This document shows positions 1 to 8,442 of a DNA stretch of 64,000 nt, piece by piece. The DNA lies in contig CAJJBW010000006.1 in assembly GCA_905182515.1 (NCBI GenBank), forward strand, positions 62,001-126,000, read 5' to 3'. The DNA is from an uncultured Candidatus Poseidoniales archaeon (GTDB lineage Archaea; Thermoplasmatota; Poseidoniia; Poseidoniales; Thalassarchaeaceae). A program made the position numbers and the translations under genes. How positions within the stretch are numbered: position 1 is the first letter of the stretch; every line of letters begins with the position of its first letter. The notes under the pieces are model-generated. The model made no database searches and was not told where the DNA came from. It worked only from the letters and a program-made list of their open reading frames with translations.

Positions 1-155
1 GATGATAACGCCACTATCATCATTGCGAAAGAATATATTTTCCCGATGCGAGCGTGCCAAGCCCTACCTTTCTTGGTCATGAAAGCACCAGCCGCAGTAC
101 ATAATGCGATAGAACCTGCAAAAATGTGAATGATAAGAATGACCATTTGGAGCAT
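1..155 (-). CDS. DUF2306-like membrane protein, N-terminal fragment
   Basis: Partial gene: only the first 51 codons lie in the window and the reading frame runs off the left edge. Translation from the ATG at 155 begins MLQMVILIIHIFAGSIALCT and continues with a glycine/alanine-rich helix, a short basic loop (TKKGRAWHARIGK) and a second hydrophobic helix. A histidine and small residues in the first helix, then a loop of the form KKG-x3-H-x-R-x-GK, resemble DUF2306 family membrane proteins, whose function is unknown. Assignment rests on this short stretch only. Confidence 0.5.
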   Translation of the reverse strand, partial: MLQMVILIIHIFAGSIALCTAAGAFMTKKGRAWHARIGKIYSFAMMIVALS

Positions 156-312
156 CTTTCATGCCTACTAGTTGAACAATTTAAATGATGTGATGAAAGT
201 AATAAAAAGGCCCTCCCGTCGTATAACTGCCCTTACGAAGGGTACCCTTGTTATGGGCATCAGAGCAAAGGGGGACCCTCTGAATTATATCCGAATCCGT
301 CATGGGCCCTAT

Positions 313-825
313 ATGGCTGAAGAACGGCTAGTTATTCTCCATATTGCTACAAGCAAGGACGGTTTCATAGCCACTTTAGATGGTGGCCTTGATTGGTTAC
401 CTGGACCTACAGGGAATGAAGACTATGGATTAGGGGAATTTATGGAAACAATAGATTGCATTCTCATTGGAAGAAGAACATGGGACGTCATCAGTCAATT
501 TGAAGAGGAGCCATTCACAAATTTTGAACGACATATTCTTTCTCGGAAAACCCATAATGCTGTAGACTTAATCCATGATTTGAAGAGAAAATCTGGAGGG
601 CATATTTGGCTTCTTGGGGGAGGTGTTCTCAATGGGGAGTGTCTTCAAGCAGAAGTAATTGATGAAATAATAATTACACGGTTTCCAATTGAACTCGAGA
701 CAGGGATACCTGTTTTTGGTAAATACGGAATTCACTTGCCAGATTCATGGAAAAAAGAATCTGAAACCAAATTCGTTGGAGATATCACCCAAATCATATG
801 GAAGCCTTTTGCAGGTTTGAATTAA
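313..825 (+). CDS. DHFR / RibD C-terminal-like reductase
   Basis: A protein of about 170 residues of the dihydrofolate-reductase-like RibD C-terminal family, which are NADPH-dependent reductases; the substrate cannot be told. The N-terminus VILHIATSKDGFIA is the usual first strand with its SxDGFIA signature. LIGRRTWDVI matches the nucleotide-binding GRxTW/Y motif, and IWLLGGGVLNGECL matches the GGG-x-L loop. The frame is open upstream to a TTG at 172, but the family start aligns with the ATG at 313, just before the first strand, so that start is preferred. The 57 residues encoded upstream have no family counterpart. It lies alone between opposite-strand genes. Confidence 0.75.
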   Translation: MAEERLVILHIATSKDGFIATLDGGLDWLPGPTGNEDYGLGEFMETIDCILIGRRTWDVISQFEEEPFTNFERHILSRKTHNAVDLIHDLKRKSGGHIWLLGGGVLNGECLQAEVIDEIIITRFPIELETGIPVFGKYGIHLPDSWKKESETKFVGDITQIIWKPFAGLN

Positions 826-885
826 TGCTTGTATAGGTCTTACAAAGCAGAGTAATACAATCATCGCATCGGTGGCTTCTTCAAC

Positions 886-1257
886 CTAATCCCTGTATTG
901 ATCGAGAGATTTTCTGTAGGATATGATAGACGAAAAGAGACCGATCAGGAAGATAACTAATGCCGCCGGAATTGTTACGAAGAAGACGGCGATGTAGGCC
1001 CCTTGCCCTCCAGCTCCGCCTGGGTCTCCGAACTCAAACAACAATATTGGCCAGAATGCAATACCGGCAGAAATTATAGTAATAATCCCTATTCTGAGCA
1101 TGATATTTGGAGGTTCCATAAGATTCCTCTGTTGAAGAGTATTTGGAATCTCAATTTGATTTTCATCGAGAGAGTTGTCTGTATGGTTCAGACAATAACC
1201 AGCCGTCCTGAATTCCAATTGAATGCAATCTTCAAAAGCGCACTTCTTATCTCCCAT
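886..1257 (-). CDS. Small membrane protein with N-terminal CCCH zinc-type motif
   Basis: Unrecognised protein of 123 residues. The first 25 residues hold a C-x4-C-x10-C-x2-H pattern (from CAFEDC to YCLNH) that could bind one zinc ion. A polar stretch and then two membrane helices follow at about residues 52-72 and 82-110, with a short polar tail. The same motif with identical spacing occurs at the C-terminus of the next gene on this strand. A TATA-like ACTATACCATA lies about 25 nt upstream of the ATG, which suggests a leaderless transcript. No function can be assigned. Confidence 0.6.
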   Translation of the reverse strand: MGDKKCAFEDCIQLEFRTAGYCLNHTDNSLDENQIEIPNTLQQRNLMEPPNIMLRIGIITIISAGIAFWPILLFEFGDPGGAGGQGAYIAVFFVTIPAALVIFLIGLFSSIISYRKSLDQYRD

Positions 1258-1501
1258 ATATTTTCAAAGAGTATGGTATAGTAGTATAGTTTGCCCCGGA
1301 TATAAATTTAAGGGTAGAGATTAACTGACTCCTTTGCTGACCCTATAGTGTACTTGTGGTCGGTTATTCAGAGGATAATGGCCTAATGCCGTAACAATAC
1401 TAATGTGTTACAATCAGTTTGATAGCATCTCATGAGTAAACTAAGTGGGCATGACTACTATCGGTGTAATCTAGAATTATACATAGAAACTAGTGAACAG
1501 G

Positions 1502-2188
1502 CTAAAGGAGTGGATTTATTGACAAGTCCTGATGTTTTTGACAATATTTACTTTTTTGCATTGACTCGTTTTTACAATCTAATTCAGAACATTCAAAGAG
1601 ATTAGACGATCTGCTTTTTTTTTCAGTCATTCTATCTCTGTTTAATTTTGTTGAAGACGCAACATAATCCATTTCTGCTGAGTCAAACCAAATCATACTA
1701 CAATCATGGCATCCGTCTAGTTCTATCTTCTTATTACCAGATGGTATAGGTATAGGAAATGTCAAATCAAAATAAATGGTCGAGTATTTCAGAGGTATAA
1801 TCTTCATTTTTTCTTCACAAATAGGACATTTCTTTTCTCCGAAATCAGCCTTCTTCAAAGAACACTCTATGAGTCCTGCATTATGCTTGCCAAATTTTTC
1901 AATTAATGACTTAGAGTCAAGCATACCTCCTTTACAAACTTCACAAATAAAATATGGAACTTCCCTGCGTTTGCCGTCTCCAAAAATACCAACGAAAATT
2001 GCTATAACGAACCCAATACTGCCAAGAAATGAGTCAATGCCAAAGTTATAATTCAATAGGTATAATAGGCCCAGAATACCACCCACCACAAGAGCAATTC
2101 TCTGATTAACAGTTAATTTATTATGGGAATCATGAGTTAGGTTACCGCAGCCATTCACGCATTGAATACTCTCTGATGATGATTCCAC
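1502..2188 (-). CDS. Membrane protein with TFIIB-type zinc ribbon and C-terminal CCCH motif
   Basis: Protein of 228 residues, probably GTG-started. Residues 29-70 hold two hydrophobic segments (ALVVGGILGLLYLLNY and FLGSIGFVIAIFVGIFG). The middle carries CxxC pairs (CEVCKGG, CPICEEKM) and then LDGCHDCSMIWFDSAEMD, which matches the zf-TFIIB type zinc ribbon (CPxC ... DxCxxCxGxWFDxxEL). The last 30 residues hold C-x4-C-x10-C-x2-H, the same spacing as in the downstream neighbour 245 nt away. The protein therefore looks like a membrane-anchored multi-zinc protein. Its role is unknown. Confidence 0.6.
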   Translation of the reverse strand: MESSSESIQCVNGCGNLTHDSHNKLTVNQRIALVVGGILGLLYLLNYNFGIDSFLGSIGFVIAIFVGIFGDGKRREVPYFICEVCKGGMLDSKSLIEKFGKHNAGLIECSLKKADFGEKKCPICEEKMKIIPLKYSTIYFDLTFPIPIPSGNKKIELDGCHDCSMIWFDSAEMDYVASSTKLNRDRMTEKKSRSSNLFECSELDCKNESMQKSKYCQKHQDLSINPLL

Positions 2189-2658
2189 AAATATTAGTAA
2201 TTTTCAACTATTGATAATACTTTTTACGGCATTTGATAATGATTGATTATTTAGTCCGTGTATAATATAGTTATAGTCAAATTAATGGCATCAAATAGCC
2301 TACCTATTATTATATGGATGTAATAAGGGGCACCCAAGTAGATGGGATGTAAAAATACTAACTTCTATTTACATAATTTTTAGATAACAAATCACGATTA
2401 AGTCTGGGGTGTGGCTCTATCTTTGTATTATCTAAGCCTCTATTTTCCTTAGAATTAATGCTATCAGAAACTTTTACCATGAAATCTTGATAGATTTTTA
2501 CCAAATTTCAATCAAACTAAATATCGGCTCTTAGCAAAAGGCCATTGAACATTGAATTATAATGACTAACGGAATATTGAACTATGTGACATCCATCAAG
2601 TACTTCTACATAAATACAGTCAGTTATCATGCAACTACCATATAATGAAACAAACGCA
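2189..2658. other. AT-rich intergenic stretch, no gene seen
   Basis: About 470 nt between the GTG start of the zinc-ribbon protein and the 3' end of copZ. I see no open frame of convincing composition, no tRNA and no strong repeat. It should contain the promoter of the zinc-ribbon gene and the end of the copper operon transcript. Confidence 0.5.
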
Positions 2659-2871
2659 TCAAGCCGATGCTTCAAAACCGATTGAATTTATCAATTCGAT
2701 CACCTGAGACATTGAGACTTCAGGTGATGTGGTCACAAATCCAGAATTGTTTTCATGAGAGATATCTGCTTTGAGAACCCCTTGAGTCGCTTCTAAAACG
2801 TGAGTGACGCGGTCAGAACATCCTCCACAGGTCATACCAGTGATGTTGAGGGTGTGCACTTGTTCGCTCAT
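2659..2871 (-). CDS. copZ: Copper chaperone, HMA domain (CopZ-like)
   Basis: A stand-alone heavy-metal-associated domain of 70 residues, the normal size for CopZ. The metal-binding loop GMTCGGCSDRV places the two cysteines at residues 15 and 18, as in Cu(I) chaperones that dock on P-type copper ATPases. It is the last gene of the copper operon, 30 nt after the ATPase gene. A role in carrying Cu(I) to CopA follows from family knowledge and position. The metal itself is not shown by sequence. Confidence 0.85.
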   Translation of the reverse strand: MSEQVHTLNITGMTCGGCSDRVTHVLEATQGVLKADISHENNSGFVTTSPEVSMSQVIELINSIGFEASA

Positions 2872-2901
2872 GACTACAGCGCGAGGTGCAAGACTTTGAA
2901 C

Positions 2902-5181
2902 TCATTCACGAATCGGACTCCATCCTTTCAGCAGAAGAGAGTTACCAACTACACTCACCGATGACAATGACATTGCCGCTGCTGCAAACGCAGGAGGGAG
3001 AAGGAAACCTGTGAATGGGAGCATAACGCCCATTGCAAGAGGTATGCCAACTATATTGTAGACAAACGCCCAACCGAGGTTTCCTCGAATTCGACGCATG
3101 GTACTTCTGCCCAGGCTCAGTGAAGAGACCGCATCGATCAAATCATTTCGTAACAAGACAAAATCCGCCGCATCCAGGGCAATATCTGAGCCTGCACCCA
3201 TAGCAATACCGACATCAGCAGCCGAAAGGGCAGCAGCATCGTTGATGCCATCGCCGACCATCGCGACCGACCGGCCTTCACCTTGTAATCGCATGATGTG
3301 CTGCGCTTTTTCATGAGGTTTGACTCCAGCGAGCACCGTACCAATTCCGATTTTTTCTGCTAAAGTATCAGCGGCTTCTTGTCGGTCACCTGTGAGCATG
3401 ATGACATCATAACCCATTTGCTTGGCATGACGGATTGCCTTTTCTGAAGATCCTCGAACTCGGTCTTTCACCTCAATCCAACCGAGCAGACGTAGGCCTT
3501 GACTGACCAAAACAAGTGTCACACCTTTCGCAGCTGACAAAGCCAGTTTGGCTTCGACTTCTTCATCGATTTCCACACCGAATTCATCCATGAGTTCGGC
3601 GTTTCCAATAGCAACGACAGCTTCTCTGTATTTTCCAATCATCCCGAGTCCAGGAATGGTTTCAATTCCACTAATTTCAGGTCTTGAAGAGGATACATTG
3701 GCCCATGAAGTCTTAATGGCAGTTGCCAATGGGTGTGTCGATTCTTGCTCAAGAGCCGCAGCAATGTCAAGTATCTCGTTGACTTCACAATCAAACATTT
3801 CAATATGGCTCACCCTTGGTTTTCCAGAGGTAAGCGTTCCTGTTTTATCGACGACCAAAGTGTTGGTTTTGTGTGCATTTTCTAATGCTTCGATGCCTTT
3901 GATGAGTAAACCATTCTTTGCGCCAACACCGGTGCCAACAATGAGGGCAGTTGGCGTTGCAAGACCTAATGCGCAAGGACAAGCAATAACCAAGGTGGAA
4001 ACAAGAACCATCATTGCCAATTCGGCATTGGTCGACATCGGATTATACGCAGATGAGTCGGGATACATCCACCAAAACAGGGCTGCAAGAAGGGCCATGA
4101 CCACAACAACAGGCACGAATACTGCAGCAATCCGATCGACGAGTCTCTGAATGGGTGCTTTACCCATTTGTGCTTCTTCAACCAGTGTGATGATACTTGC
4201 AAGCAAGGTATCTTCCGAGGGTCGTGTGGTTCGAATGAAGATTGTACCATCGAGGACCAGAGTCCCCGCTGAAACACTCTCACCCTCGTCTTTTCGAACT
4301 GGATAGGGTTCACCCGTCATCATCGATTCATCGATGCTCGCTTTGCTGTGAAATAGAAAGCCGTCTAAGGGTATTGTTTCTCCGATCAAGACCTTGATCA
4401 GTGAGGCAACAGCGACCGTCTCAACGTCTCGAGTCTCTGTATACCCGTTTGATTCATCGGTAACCACTCTCGCTTGTTTCGGTTGCATTTCCATCAGCGA
4501 ATGAATCGCATCGGTTGCTTTGAGTTTCGCAGCAGCCTCCATCCAATTGCCGAGTAAAACAAAACCAATGATGAATACAACACTGTCAAAAAACACATGC
4601 GTGGCGGTATGAAACACCGAAGGAAGGAATGGTAAAGATTGCTCGAAGGTAATCAACAAAGACCAGATAAACGCCACTGTTGTTCCCAAATGAACTAGTA
4701 CATCCATGTTGGCAGTACCACTTCGTAATGATTTCCAAGCTCTGATATGAAATTCTCGACCGGACCAAAGATAGACAGGAAGTGTTGTGAAGAAGGCCAA
4801 AAGTAATCGCTTGTTGATGTCATTTACACTCCCTATATCATCTGCAAACATGGTGAGGTAGAGCGTTGGTAGGGCTAAGAGTAAGGCCAAGGATACTTTT
4901 TGCCCTTGTCTGCGTAAATCTGATTTTGCTTCATCAATGAGTGCAGGCTTTCCCCTTGATTCCTTTGCACCAAAACCGCTCCGTTCAATCGAAGTGATCA
5001 CTTTGGTTTTCGTCGAATGGAATTGTGCAGTGGGCTGAAGACGAACTACGGCGCGATTGAGCGGTAAATTCACTGAAACTTCTGTGACACCGTCAATTTT
5101 AGAGGCTACTTTCTCAACAGAAGCAACGCATGCACCGCAAGTCATACCCGAGATGCTGAGTGTAAACGATTCCTCTGTCAT
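2902..5181 (-). CDS. copA: Copper-translocating P-type ATPase (P1B-1)
   Basis: Cu(I)-exporting P1B ATPase of 759 residues, normal for the family. One N-terminal HMA domain carries GMTCGACV with cysteines at 15 and 18. The TGEP actuator motif, the intramembrane CPC (about residue 400, in IACPCALG), the phosphorylated aspartate in DKTGT (about 444), the N-domain HP motif in STHPLATA and the hinge GDGIND (about 642) are all present. The C-terminal helices carry the YN and MSxSS elements typical of Cu(I) pumps (FVYNIVG, AMSLSSVSVV). A GAGGTC ribosome-binding site lies 6 nt before the ATG. It follows the Cys-rich gene by 9 nt and precedes copZ. The region is richer in GC than most of the window, so acquisition by transfer is possible. 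Confidence 0.95.
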   Translation of the reverse strand: MTEESFTLSISGMTCGACVASVEKVASKIDGVTEVSVNLPLNRAVVRLQPTAQFHSTKTKVITSIERSGFGAKESRGKPALIDEAKSDLRRQGQKVSLALLLALPTLYLTMFADDIGSVNDINKRLLLAFFTTLPVYLWSGREFHIRAWKSLRSGTANMDVLVHLGTTVAFIWSLLITFEQSLPFLPSVFHTATHVFFDSVVFIIGFVLLGNWMEAAAKLKATDAIHSLMEMQPKQARVVTDESNGYTETRDVETVAVASLIKVLIGETIPLDGFLFHSKASIDESMMTGEPYPVRKDEGESVSAGTLVLDGTIFIRTTRPSEDTLLASIITLVEEAQMGKAPIQRLVDRIAAVFVPVVVVMALLAALFWWMYPDSSAYNPMSTNAELAMMVLVSTLVIACPCALGLATPTALIVGTGVGAKNGLLIKGIEALENAHKTNTLVVDKTGTLTSGKPRVSHIEMFDCEVNEILDIAAALEQESTHPLATAIKTSWANVSSSRPEISGIETIPGLGMIGKYREAVVAIGNAELMDEFGVEIDEEVEAKLALSAAKGVTLVLVSQGLRLLGWIEVKDRVRGSSEKAIRHAKQMGYDVIMLTGDRQEAADTLAEKIGIGTVLAGVKPHEKAQHIMRLQGEGRSVAMVGDGINDAAALSAADVGIAMGAGSDIALDAADFVLLRNDLIDAVSSLSLGRSTMRRIRGNLGWAFVYNIVGIPLAMGVMLPFTGFLLPPAFAAAAMSLSSVSVVGNSLLLKGWSPIRE

Positions 5182-5190
5182 ACTGCGACC

Positions 5191-5385
5191 TCATTCATCT
5201 AAGGGAATACATGTTTCATTTTTACAAGGCATGAGGTTCCAATGGCCTTGGTCCATCGTGATACATCCGCAACCACAGGTGCACATCCAGCCGATTTGGT
5301 CCCAGCCTTTTCCGCCTTCTGCACGCGTATAGAGTCGTTTCATCTTACACTGACAATCGCACATATGTGCCTTAACTCTCACCAT
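5191..5385 (-). CDS. Small cysteine-rich protein heading the copper operon
   Basis: A 64-residue soluble protein with nine cysteines arranged as CDCQC near the N-terminus, CTCGCGC in the middle and C-x4-C near the end, plus histidines and methionines that could serve as copper ligands. I do not recognise the family. It is the first gene of the operon, 9 nt before copA, and its ATG lies about 25 nt from a TATA box. The most likely role is metal binding (a metallothionein-like buffer or a copper sensor or scavenger). This is inference from composition and position. No DNA-binding fold is apparent. Confidence 0.7.
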   Translation of the reverse strand: MVRVKAHMCDCQCKMKRLYTRAEGGKGWDQIGWMCTCGCGCITMDQGHWNLMPCKNETCIPLDE

Positions 5386-5400
5386 GGTCTTGGCTTTTAT

Positions 5401-5431
5401 GTAGTCAATATAAACCCTTTGTTTTGACTAC
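5401..5431 (-). promoter_or_regulatory. Copper operon promoter with palindrome around the TATA box
   Basis: A perfect 8-bp inverted repeat, GTAGTCAA (5401-5408) and TTGACTAC (5424-5431), is separated by 15 bp. Read on the minus strand, the space between the arms contains AAAGGG followed by TTTATATT, a good archaeal BRE/TATA element ending in the proximal arm. The TATA centre is about 25 nt from the ATG at 5385, so the transcript should be leaderless. A dimeric regulator bound here would cover the TATA box. No regulator gene is adjacent. Confidence 0.65.
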
Positions 5432-5762
5432 AATACTAATGAGGGGCGATATCGAGTGAACCAGCCCAAACATCGATGCCAAAAAATTATTTCCCACCAT
5501 TCTGATCAAGTTCATGCATAATCATATTTAGTAAGAGTTCTCGGAATTCTTCATTCAAACCAACTGCTTAACCTTAACCCACTAGTGAGTTATACTGAAG
5601 GAACTCTTGCATATGTGGGCATCAATTAGGGCACACTTTGATTCACATACAATAATGCGTTCAGTAGTATAAAACGTAGCCTCTAATTTTATGCATAATA
5701 GATAATTTCTTTCGATTAATCATCTCCAATAATATCTTTTAGTATTAGTATTTGCATAGATT
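5432..5762. other. Divergent intergenic region, no gene seen
   Basis: About 330 nt between the copper operon and the divergent esterase gene. No convincing open frame or RNA gene. TATA-like AT-rich sequence in the last 60 nt probably serves the esterase gene. Confidence 0.45.
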
Positions 5763-6758
5763 ATGAATCAGAGACTCGGAGCATTGATGCTATCTTTAAT
5801 GATAGTCACTATGACCCTAAGTGGATGTATTTCATCAGAGGAAACAGAAGGTAAAGAAATAGTCCATTCCCCTCCTGAAGAACCAGAATATTTCGAAAAA
5901 GGTGAGTATAATTGTATCGATTATGATGATATGGACAGATGTTGGCAGACACATGTTCCTGAGAATCTTAGTTCAGATTTACCTGTTCCATTGATAGTCG
6001 ATATTCATGGCTGGGGAGGTACTGCAGGGGGGCAGATGTTTGTATCAGATTTCAACACCATAGCAGATGAATATGGTGCAGTAGTGATATACCCAGCGGC
6101 AGTGGAGCCAGTTAGAGGGTGGAATGCTGGTTGGTGCTGTGAGTCACATGACGATCTTGGATTCTTACTCAGATTAGTTGATATTGCCATTCAAATTCAC
6201 GATATTGATACTGATCGGATATATGCCACTGGTTGGTCGAATGGATGCGCCATGTCTCAAATGTTAGCAATGAAGGCAAGTGACATCTTTGCCGCAATAG
6301 GTTGCATGGCACAGTACCTGAATACAGATTATGACTCAACATACTCGCCGATTCCTGTTATTGAAGTACATGGTATGTTAGATCAGATTATCGTCTATGC
6401 TTCTTCGGCTAGTAATTCAATACAGAATCCAAATTCGCCATCTCAGGCGTTTGAAACCGGAGCCATCCAGAACATGTATGACTGGGGCGAATATAACGGA
6501 TGTTCTGGATCACCAGAAACTTTTGAAGTAAATGGCCTATACTCTATTCATGGTTTCAACGATTGTCAGAATGGAGCTGAAGTCCGATTAATGTCGATAT
6601 ATGCTGCTCAACACAACCCTTATGCAAAGGACGCTGAATCAGATGGGACTATTATTGCCGATGTTCTAATAGGGACCCAGGGTTTAGTCCAATCAAGCTA
6701 CATAGTTTGGGATTTCATAAGTCAGTATTCGAAGACAGTAGATGAGGTAGAGATTTAA
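5763..6758 (+). CDS. Secreted lipoprotein esterase, PHB depolymerase/feruloyl esterase-like
   Basis: An alpha/beta-hydrolase of 331 residues with a lipoprotein signal peptide. A hydrophobic N-terminus ends in the lipobox LSGC, so the mature protein should be lipid-anchored outside the cell. The oxyanion-hole strand VDIHGWGGTAGG, the nucleophile elbow YATGWSNGCAMS (GWSNG, a G-x-S-x-G motif) and the later IEVHGMLDQII and YSIHGFNDC segments follow the layout of LpqC/feruloyl-esterase and poly-hydroxybutyrate depolymerase-like enzymes. Several cysteine pairs suggest disulfides, as expected for an exported enzyme. The substrate is not certain; an ester of a polysaccharide or a polyester is likely. 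Confidence 0.8.
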   Translation: MNQRLGALMLSLMIVTMTLSGCISSEETEGKEIVHSPPEEPEYFEKGEYNCIDYDDMDRCWQTHVPENLSSDLPVPLIVDIHGWGGTAGGQMFVSDFNTIADEYGAVVIYPAAVEPVRGWNAGWCCESHDDLGFLLRLVDIAIQIHDIDTDRIYATGWSNGCAMSQMLAMKASDIFAAIGCMAQYLNTDYDSTYSPIPVIEVHGMLDQIIVYASSASNSIQNPNSPSQAFETGAIQNMYDWGEYNGCSGSPETFEVNGLYSIHGFNDCQNGAEVRLMSIYAAQHNPYAKDAESDGTIIADVLIGTQGLVQSSYIVWDFISQYSKTVDEVEI

Positions 6759-6828
6759 TTTCCACATTACTAGAACAGAGCATGATATAATCAATAAACA
6801 TAAAATTAATGAGTTTAATATGCCCTAA

Positions 6829-7577
6829 TTATGTATGCTGCATCTCTCTGATATTAAATCTCTCGCCGGACTTTTCCATTGTATGTTCAAGAATTGAGGG
6901 TACACCTTTTTCTGCTACAAAATCTGGTGCGAGAAGTTTGTTATTCTCATAGAATTCGAGGAAAATTGGAAGTGAGGGGAAATTCTCTGGAGGAGTTGAG
7001 CAAATAGTCTCCTGAGCATCTGTACTAACCGATCCTGGATCTAACATTATTGCGTTAATTCCCTCATTTCTGCCTTCTTTGGCTAGACATCGTGCCCACA
7101 TGTCAAGAGTCCTGCCTTAGTCACACAGGAAGACGCTCAGGACGCTTTAGGTTGGACTGATCCAAGATTAGAAATCGTAGTCACACGACTTCGACCTGTT
7201 GCTTGCATAAGGGAATAGAGTCCGCGTGTTAAATATTGTACTGAATTAAGATTCACTCGTAATGTATAGAACCAATCATCCATATCCAGTTCACCAATAG
7301 GCTTGATTGGGCTAACGACTGCTGCATTGTGAACAATGCCGTCTAAGGAATAAATATTATTCGTATAGTTTTCACAAATTCTTGAATATCTGATGGCTTA
7401 GAGAGGTCACAAGGAACAGTGAATGAGTTAGGTGATTTGGCCTGAATTATAGATTCAGATTCATACAATTCTTTAGTATCTAGAGCGAGTAGTATCACTA
7501 ATACCTTGTTGTGACATTGATTTAGCAATTGCTTTCCCGATACCCTGAGGCCCATGTTAATAGAAACGTCCTTTAAT
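6829..7577 (-). pseudogene. Decayed short-chain dehydrogenase/reductase (SDR)
   Basis: Pieces of one SDR enzyme are found in order on the minus strand but in different frames. They are LLTWAS and then GIGKAIAKSMSQQG (the glycine-rich cofactor loop), a strand-helix piece with VPCDLSKPSDIQEFV, then LDGIVHNAAVVSP (the NNAG-type motif) and NLGSVQPKAS interrupted by TGA. After that come CVTKAGLLT (where YxxxK should be; the tyrosine is a cysteine) and MWARCLAKEG with the C-terminal region. At least four frameshifts and one in-frame stop are needed to read through, and no start codon fits. The gene is inactivated but still recognisable, so the decay is recent or these are sequencing errors. Confidence 0.8.
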
Positions 7578-7645
7578 ACATGAATTACAATTAGCAGAGT
7601 ACTCTATGAATATTACCACGAATTAAACAATTCCCTCTGATTAGA

Positions 7646-8212
7646 TTAGTAATCAGGAACCCATTGCTCGTGTTTACTCATGCATTCGGAGAATTCTTCT
7701 GATTCCAGATTTGCTGCTAACCATTGATGTACATTAGGCCAATTCTGTCCATCAAACCACTCACGATTATGATTGGCGAACTGTCTGACGAAGGGGAAAA
7801 TCGCATCACTCAGGTTACCGTCAGGAATCTCTTCCTCAATTGATTCTATGAATTTACAAGCTGCTGTTCTATGTTCCAATTCATCTATGTCATCGTAGCG
7901 ATTTGGATATTTATAACGATCGAGATGGAATTTGAATTCGGCATCGTTGCGTTTTACCCATTCTTCCTCATATTGCGTTAAATCCCACGGGAGCACATGC
8001 TCCATGATCTCTAAGCTCTCTTCGATTACGGTTCCATCGGATAAGAGTAATACTGGGACTGTTCCTTTTGGTGAGATTTTCATCATATGAGCTGGGCGCT
8101 CTCGCAATATGACCTCTCGGTGCTCAACTTTGAATCTAGATCGAACTATGGACATACGAGCACGCATGGCGTATGGACATCGCCTAAAGGAATACAGAAT
8201 AGGTAGGTTCAT
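7646..8212 (-). CDS. Glutathione S-transferase N-terminal-like (thioredoxin-fold) protein
   Basis: A protein of 188 residues beginning MNLPILYSFRRCPYAMRARM, the thioredoxin-fold start of bacterial GST-like proteins with a CPYA motif. Next comes the conserved KGTVPVLLLSDGTVIEES, where the cis-proline TVPVL and the ES pair bind glutathione in GSTs, and then a helical C-terminal domain. The open frame extends 25 codons upstream to 8287, but GGAGGG lies 8 nt before the ATG at 8212 and the fold begins there. Most archaea do not make glutathione, so the thiol substrate is unknown and a bacterial origin is likely. Confidence 0.8.
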   Translation of the reverse strand: MNLPILYSFRRCPYAMRARMSIVRSRFKVEHREVILRERPAHMMKISPKGTVPVLLLSDGTVIEESLEIMEHVLPWDLTQYEEEWVKRNDAEFKFHLDRYKYPNRYDDIDELEHRTAACKFIESIEEEIPDGNLSDAIFPFVRQFANHNREWFDGQNWPNVHQWLAANLESEEFSECMSKHEQWVPDY

Positions 8213-8442
8213 GTCTCGCCCTCCGAGACAAACGAGATAAAGTAATAGCATTTTCAGGTATTTCAAAGAATACCATGAGGGCATCATTTTATTTCTGATA
8301 ACTAAGGCAGAAATTGAATACTAAGAAATCTTCCCGCACGACCAGTAGAAAGTCCACCCGTTCAAGTCCTAAACGGAATGAACAATATAGGCGATAATGT
8401 TTGGACTAATGACGCTATTTTACAGACTAGCAAATATTGATT

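Noticed and set aside
172-312. N-terminal extension of the DHFR/RibD-like protein from a TTG
   Set aside because: The added 47 codons have no family match; the fold starts just after the ATG at 313.
1003-1281. 92-codon frame on the plus strand over the small zinc-motif protein
   Set aside because: The minus-strand frame has two clear membrane helices, a zinc motif and a TATA box; the plus-strand translation has no such features.
3548-4150. 200-codon open frame antisense to copA
   Set aside because: It mirrors the reading frame of a complete, motif-perfect CopA. Its translation is Ser/Thr/Ala-rich with no fold-like pattern.
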